A stretch of 14,983 bases of DNA, taken from NCBI RefSeq assembly GCF_031082345.1, contig NZ_JAVHLH010000001.1, positions 1-14,983 on the forward strand, written 5' to 3'. Source of the DNA: Brevundimonas sp. (GTDB lineage: Bacteria; Pseudomonadota; Alphaproteobacteria; Caulobacterales; Caulobacteraceae). The number at the start of each line of letters is the position of its first letter. Position 1 is the stretch's first letter. Shown in pieces: positions 14,126-14,983 of the stretch. The position numbers and the translations under genes were made by a program. The notes under the pieces are model-generated. The model saw only the letters and a list, made by a program, of their open reading frames with translations, did no database searches and was not told the origin of the DNA.

Positions 14126-14503
14126 ATGCTGCTCGCCCGCCCCGCCCTCGCCGCCCTGGCCCTCGCCTGCGCCGGCTGCGCCGTTCCGCCCGGGACCGCA
14201 CCCGTCCCGTCCGATCCGCCGCCGTTCGGCGCGCCTGTATCGAGCCCGCAGTCCGTGGAGCGGGGCCGGGCCATGGCCGCGGCCCGGTGCGGCGGCTGCC
14301 ACGCCGTCGGCCTGACCGGCGACAGTCCCCTGGCCGCCGCCCCGCCGCTCCGCGACGTCGCCAACCTCTATCCGCCGGAGCAGCTGCAGGAAGCCTTCGC
14401 CGAGGGCGTCATGACCGGCCACCCGGCCATGCCCCAGTTCGAGCTGCCGCCGGGCGAGATCAACGACCTGATCGCCTGGCTGGACTCGATGCGGACCGAA
14501 TGA
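14126..14503 (+). CDS. Small c-type cytochrome, exported, possibly a lipoprotein
   Basis: The 125-residue protein begins with a hydrophobic export signal, MLLARPALAALALACAGCAV. Cys15 or Cys18 could be lipidated, although neither gives a textbook lipobox (LAC or CAGC instead of LAGC). After a proline-rich spacer (21-41) comes a single class-I cytochrome c domain. The heme-attachment motif is CGGCH at 55-59, and Met102 in GHPAMPQF is the likely axial ligand. A final helix EINDLIAWLDSM follows. It would carry one electron in the periplasm or at a membrane surface; the partner is unknown. The ATG at 14126 has GGAG 6 nt upstream. The gene lies 77 bp after ygfZ, beyond a hairpin, and is convergent with the next gene. 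Confidence 0.88.
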   Translation: MLLARPALAALALACAGCAVPPGTAPVPSDPPPFGAPVSSPQSVERGRAMAAARCGGCHAVGLTGDSPLAAAPPLRDVANLYPPEQLQEAFAEGVMTGHPAMPQFELPPGEINDLIAWLDSMRTE

Positions 14504-14507
14504 CGGC

Positions 14508-14528
14508 GGCCGGCGGACCCCGCCGGTC
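14508..14528. terminator. Bidirectional hairpin between convergent genes
   Basis: CCGGCGG (14510-14516) pairs exactly with CCGCCGG (14520-14526) around a 3-nt loop. A G-U and a G-C pair extend it to 9 bp. It fills most of the 36-bp gap between the cytochrome and the patatin-like gene. There is no U-tract, so it may be a weak or factor-assisted terminator for both strands. Confidence 0.5.
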
Positions 14529-14539
14529 CCCGCGGCCTC

Positions 14540-14983
14540 TCAGCCCTCCGGCGTGACCGGCGGCGGGGCCTCGACCGCCCTGGGGTCCGACTCCGGCACG
14601 AGGCCCGGCTCCGGAACGGGCCCCTTCAGCTCCGACCAGGCCAGTCCGCCCGCGGCCGCCGTCCGCCCTCGCTCGAACAGCCGGGCCATGGACTCGGGAT
14701 CGAAGTCGAGGCTCGACGACTCGATCCCTTCAGGAATGGCGGCGACGTACAGGCTCAGGCCATTGCGCTCGGCGAAGGCCAGATTGACCGCCAGGCCGGT
14801 GCGCAGATTGGCCTTGCTCATCGTGTCATAGGACCGGGCCAGAATGGCCCGCAGGGTCCCGCGCGTGATCACCTCGGTGCGCCCGATCTGGCCGTTGATC
14901 AGGACATAGAGGGTGGTGCCCTCCGGCGCCGGCGTCGGCGTGGTCACGTTCAGCAGACTCTCCGGGATGCCGAGGAAGGGGGT
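14540..14983 (-). CDS. Patatin-like phospholipase, C-terminal fragment (runs off the window)
   Basis: The frame is open to the window edge, so the 147 residues seen are the C-terminus of a longer protein; a GTG at 14947 is not needed as a start. The segment LYVLINGQIGRTEVITRGTL, then the helix ILARSYDTMSKANLRTGLAV, then LSLYVAAIPEGIE and FDPESMARLFERGR resembles the end of bacterial patatin-like phospholipases, where a variable N-[GN]-x strand, a long helix, a 'VAxIP' strand and a final [FY]D-x-x-x-M-x-x-LF-x-x-G helix follow the catalytic domain. The Gly-x-Ser-x-Gly and Asp-Gly motifs would lie outside the window, so activity cannot be judged. The last 35 residues are Pro/Glu-rich. The identification is from recalled family pattern only. 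Confidence 0.55.
   Translation of the reverse strand, partial: TPFLGIPESLLNVTTPTPAPEGTTLYVLINGQIGRTEVITRGTLRAILARSYDTMSKANLRTGLAVNLAFAERNGLSLYVAAIPEGIESSSLDFDPESMARLFERGRTAAAGGLAWSELKGPVPEPGLVPESDPRAVEAPPPVTPEG

Noticed and set aside
1..14983. tRNA, rRNA or phage genes, and signs of recent transfer
   Set aside because: No such RNA or phage sequence was recognised, and base composition is evenly GC-rich apart from the short AT-rich patch near 8943-8973.

Overview
The window is GC-rich, densely packed bacterial chromosome. Gene content (D-Ala-D-Ala ligase/murB/murC beside ftsQ, scpAB beside nagZ, an ErpA-type protein divergent from a Dgt-like dNTPase) and protein style point to an alphaproteobacterium, most likely Caulobacterales (Caulobacter/Brevundimonas-like). 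This placement rests on recalled gene order and motif style, not on a database search.

Layout. (1) Positions 1-8093 are all on the minus strand. In transcription order they are a Dgt-like triphosphohydrolase, a SPOR-domain membrane protein, nagZ, scpA, scpB, murC, murB, ddl and the first 50 codons of ftsQ. From the SPOR gene to scpB and from murC to ftsQ the genes overlap by 4-13 bases, mostly with GTGA or TTGA stop/start overlaps. The only gap is 48 bp before murC, with a weak promoter-like box. These genes link cell-wall synthesis, wall recycling, division and chromosome condensation. (2) An erpA-like Fe-S carrier gene diverges from dgt across a 60-bp promoter region (8094-8153). (3) A 442-bp intergenic region (8532-8973) holds a composite palindromic repeat and, nearer the next gene, several small palindromes and tandem repeats. 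(4) A plus-strand cassette follows: an ArsR/SdpR-like repressor, an SdpI-like membrane protein and an exported alpha/beta hydrolase. (5) On the minus strand, a family-9 glycosyltransferase gene precedes a dihydroorotase-family gene by 9 bp. The dihydroorotase ends in the same CTAG as the hydrolase. (6) ygfZ diverges from the glycosyltransferase and is followed by a small c-type cytochrome. (7) The window ends in the C-terminal part of a patatin-like phospholipase on the minus strand.

Most of the window is ordinary housekeeping DNA. The parts that stand out are the order of the large minus-strand cluster (it appears to join two blocks usually found apart, without argS, tat genes or murG), the composite repeat after erpA, the sdpRI-like cassette with its operator-like sites, several probable leaderless starts, and two enzymes with altered active-site signatures (Gln for a metal-binding His in the dihydroorotase; no DSG-x-x-H motif in the glycosyltransferase). 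I see no CRISPR array, tRNA, rRNA, insertion sequence or phage gene, and no clear new multi-gene system. The sdpRI-hydrolase cassette is the nearest candidate.
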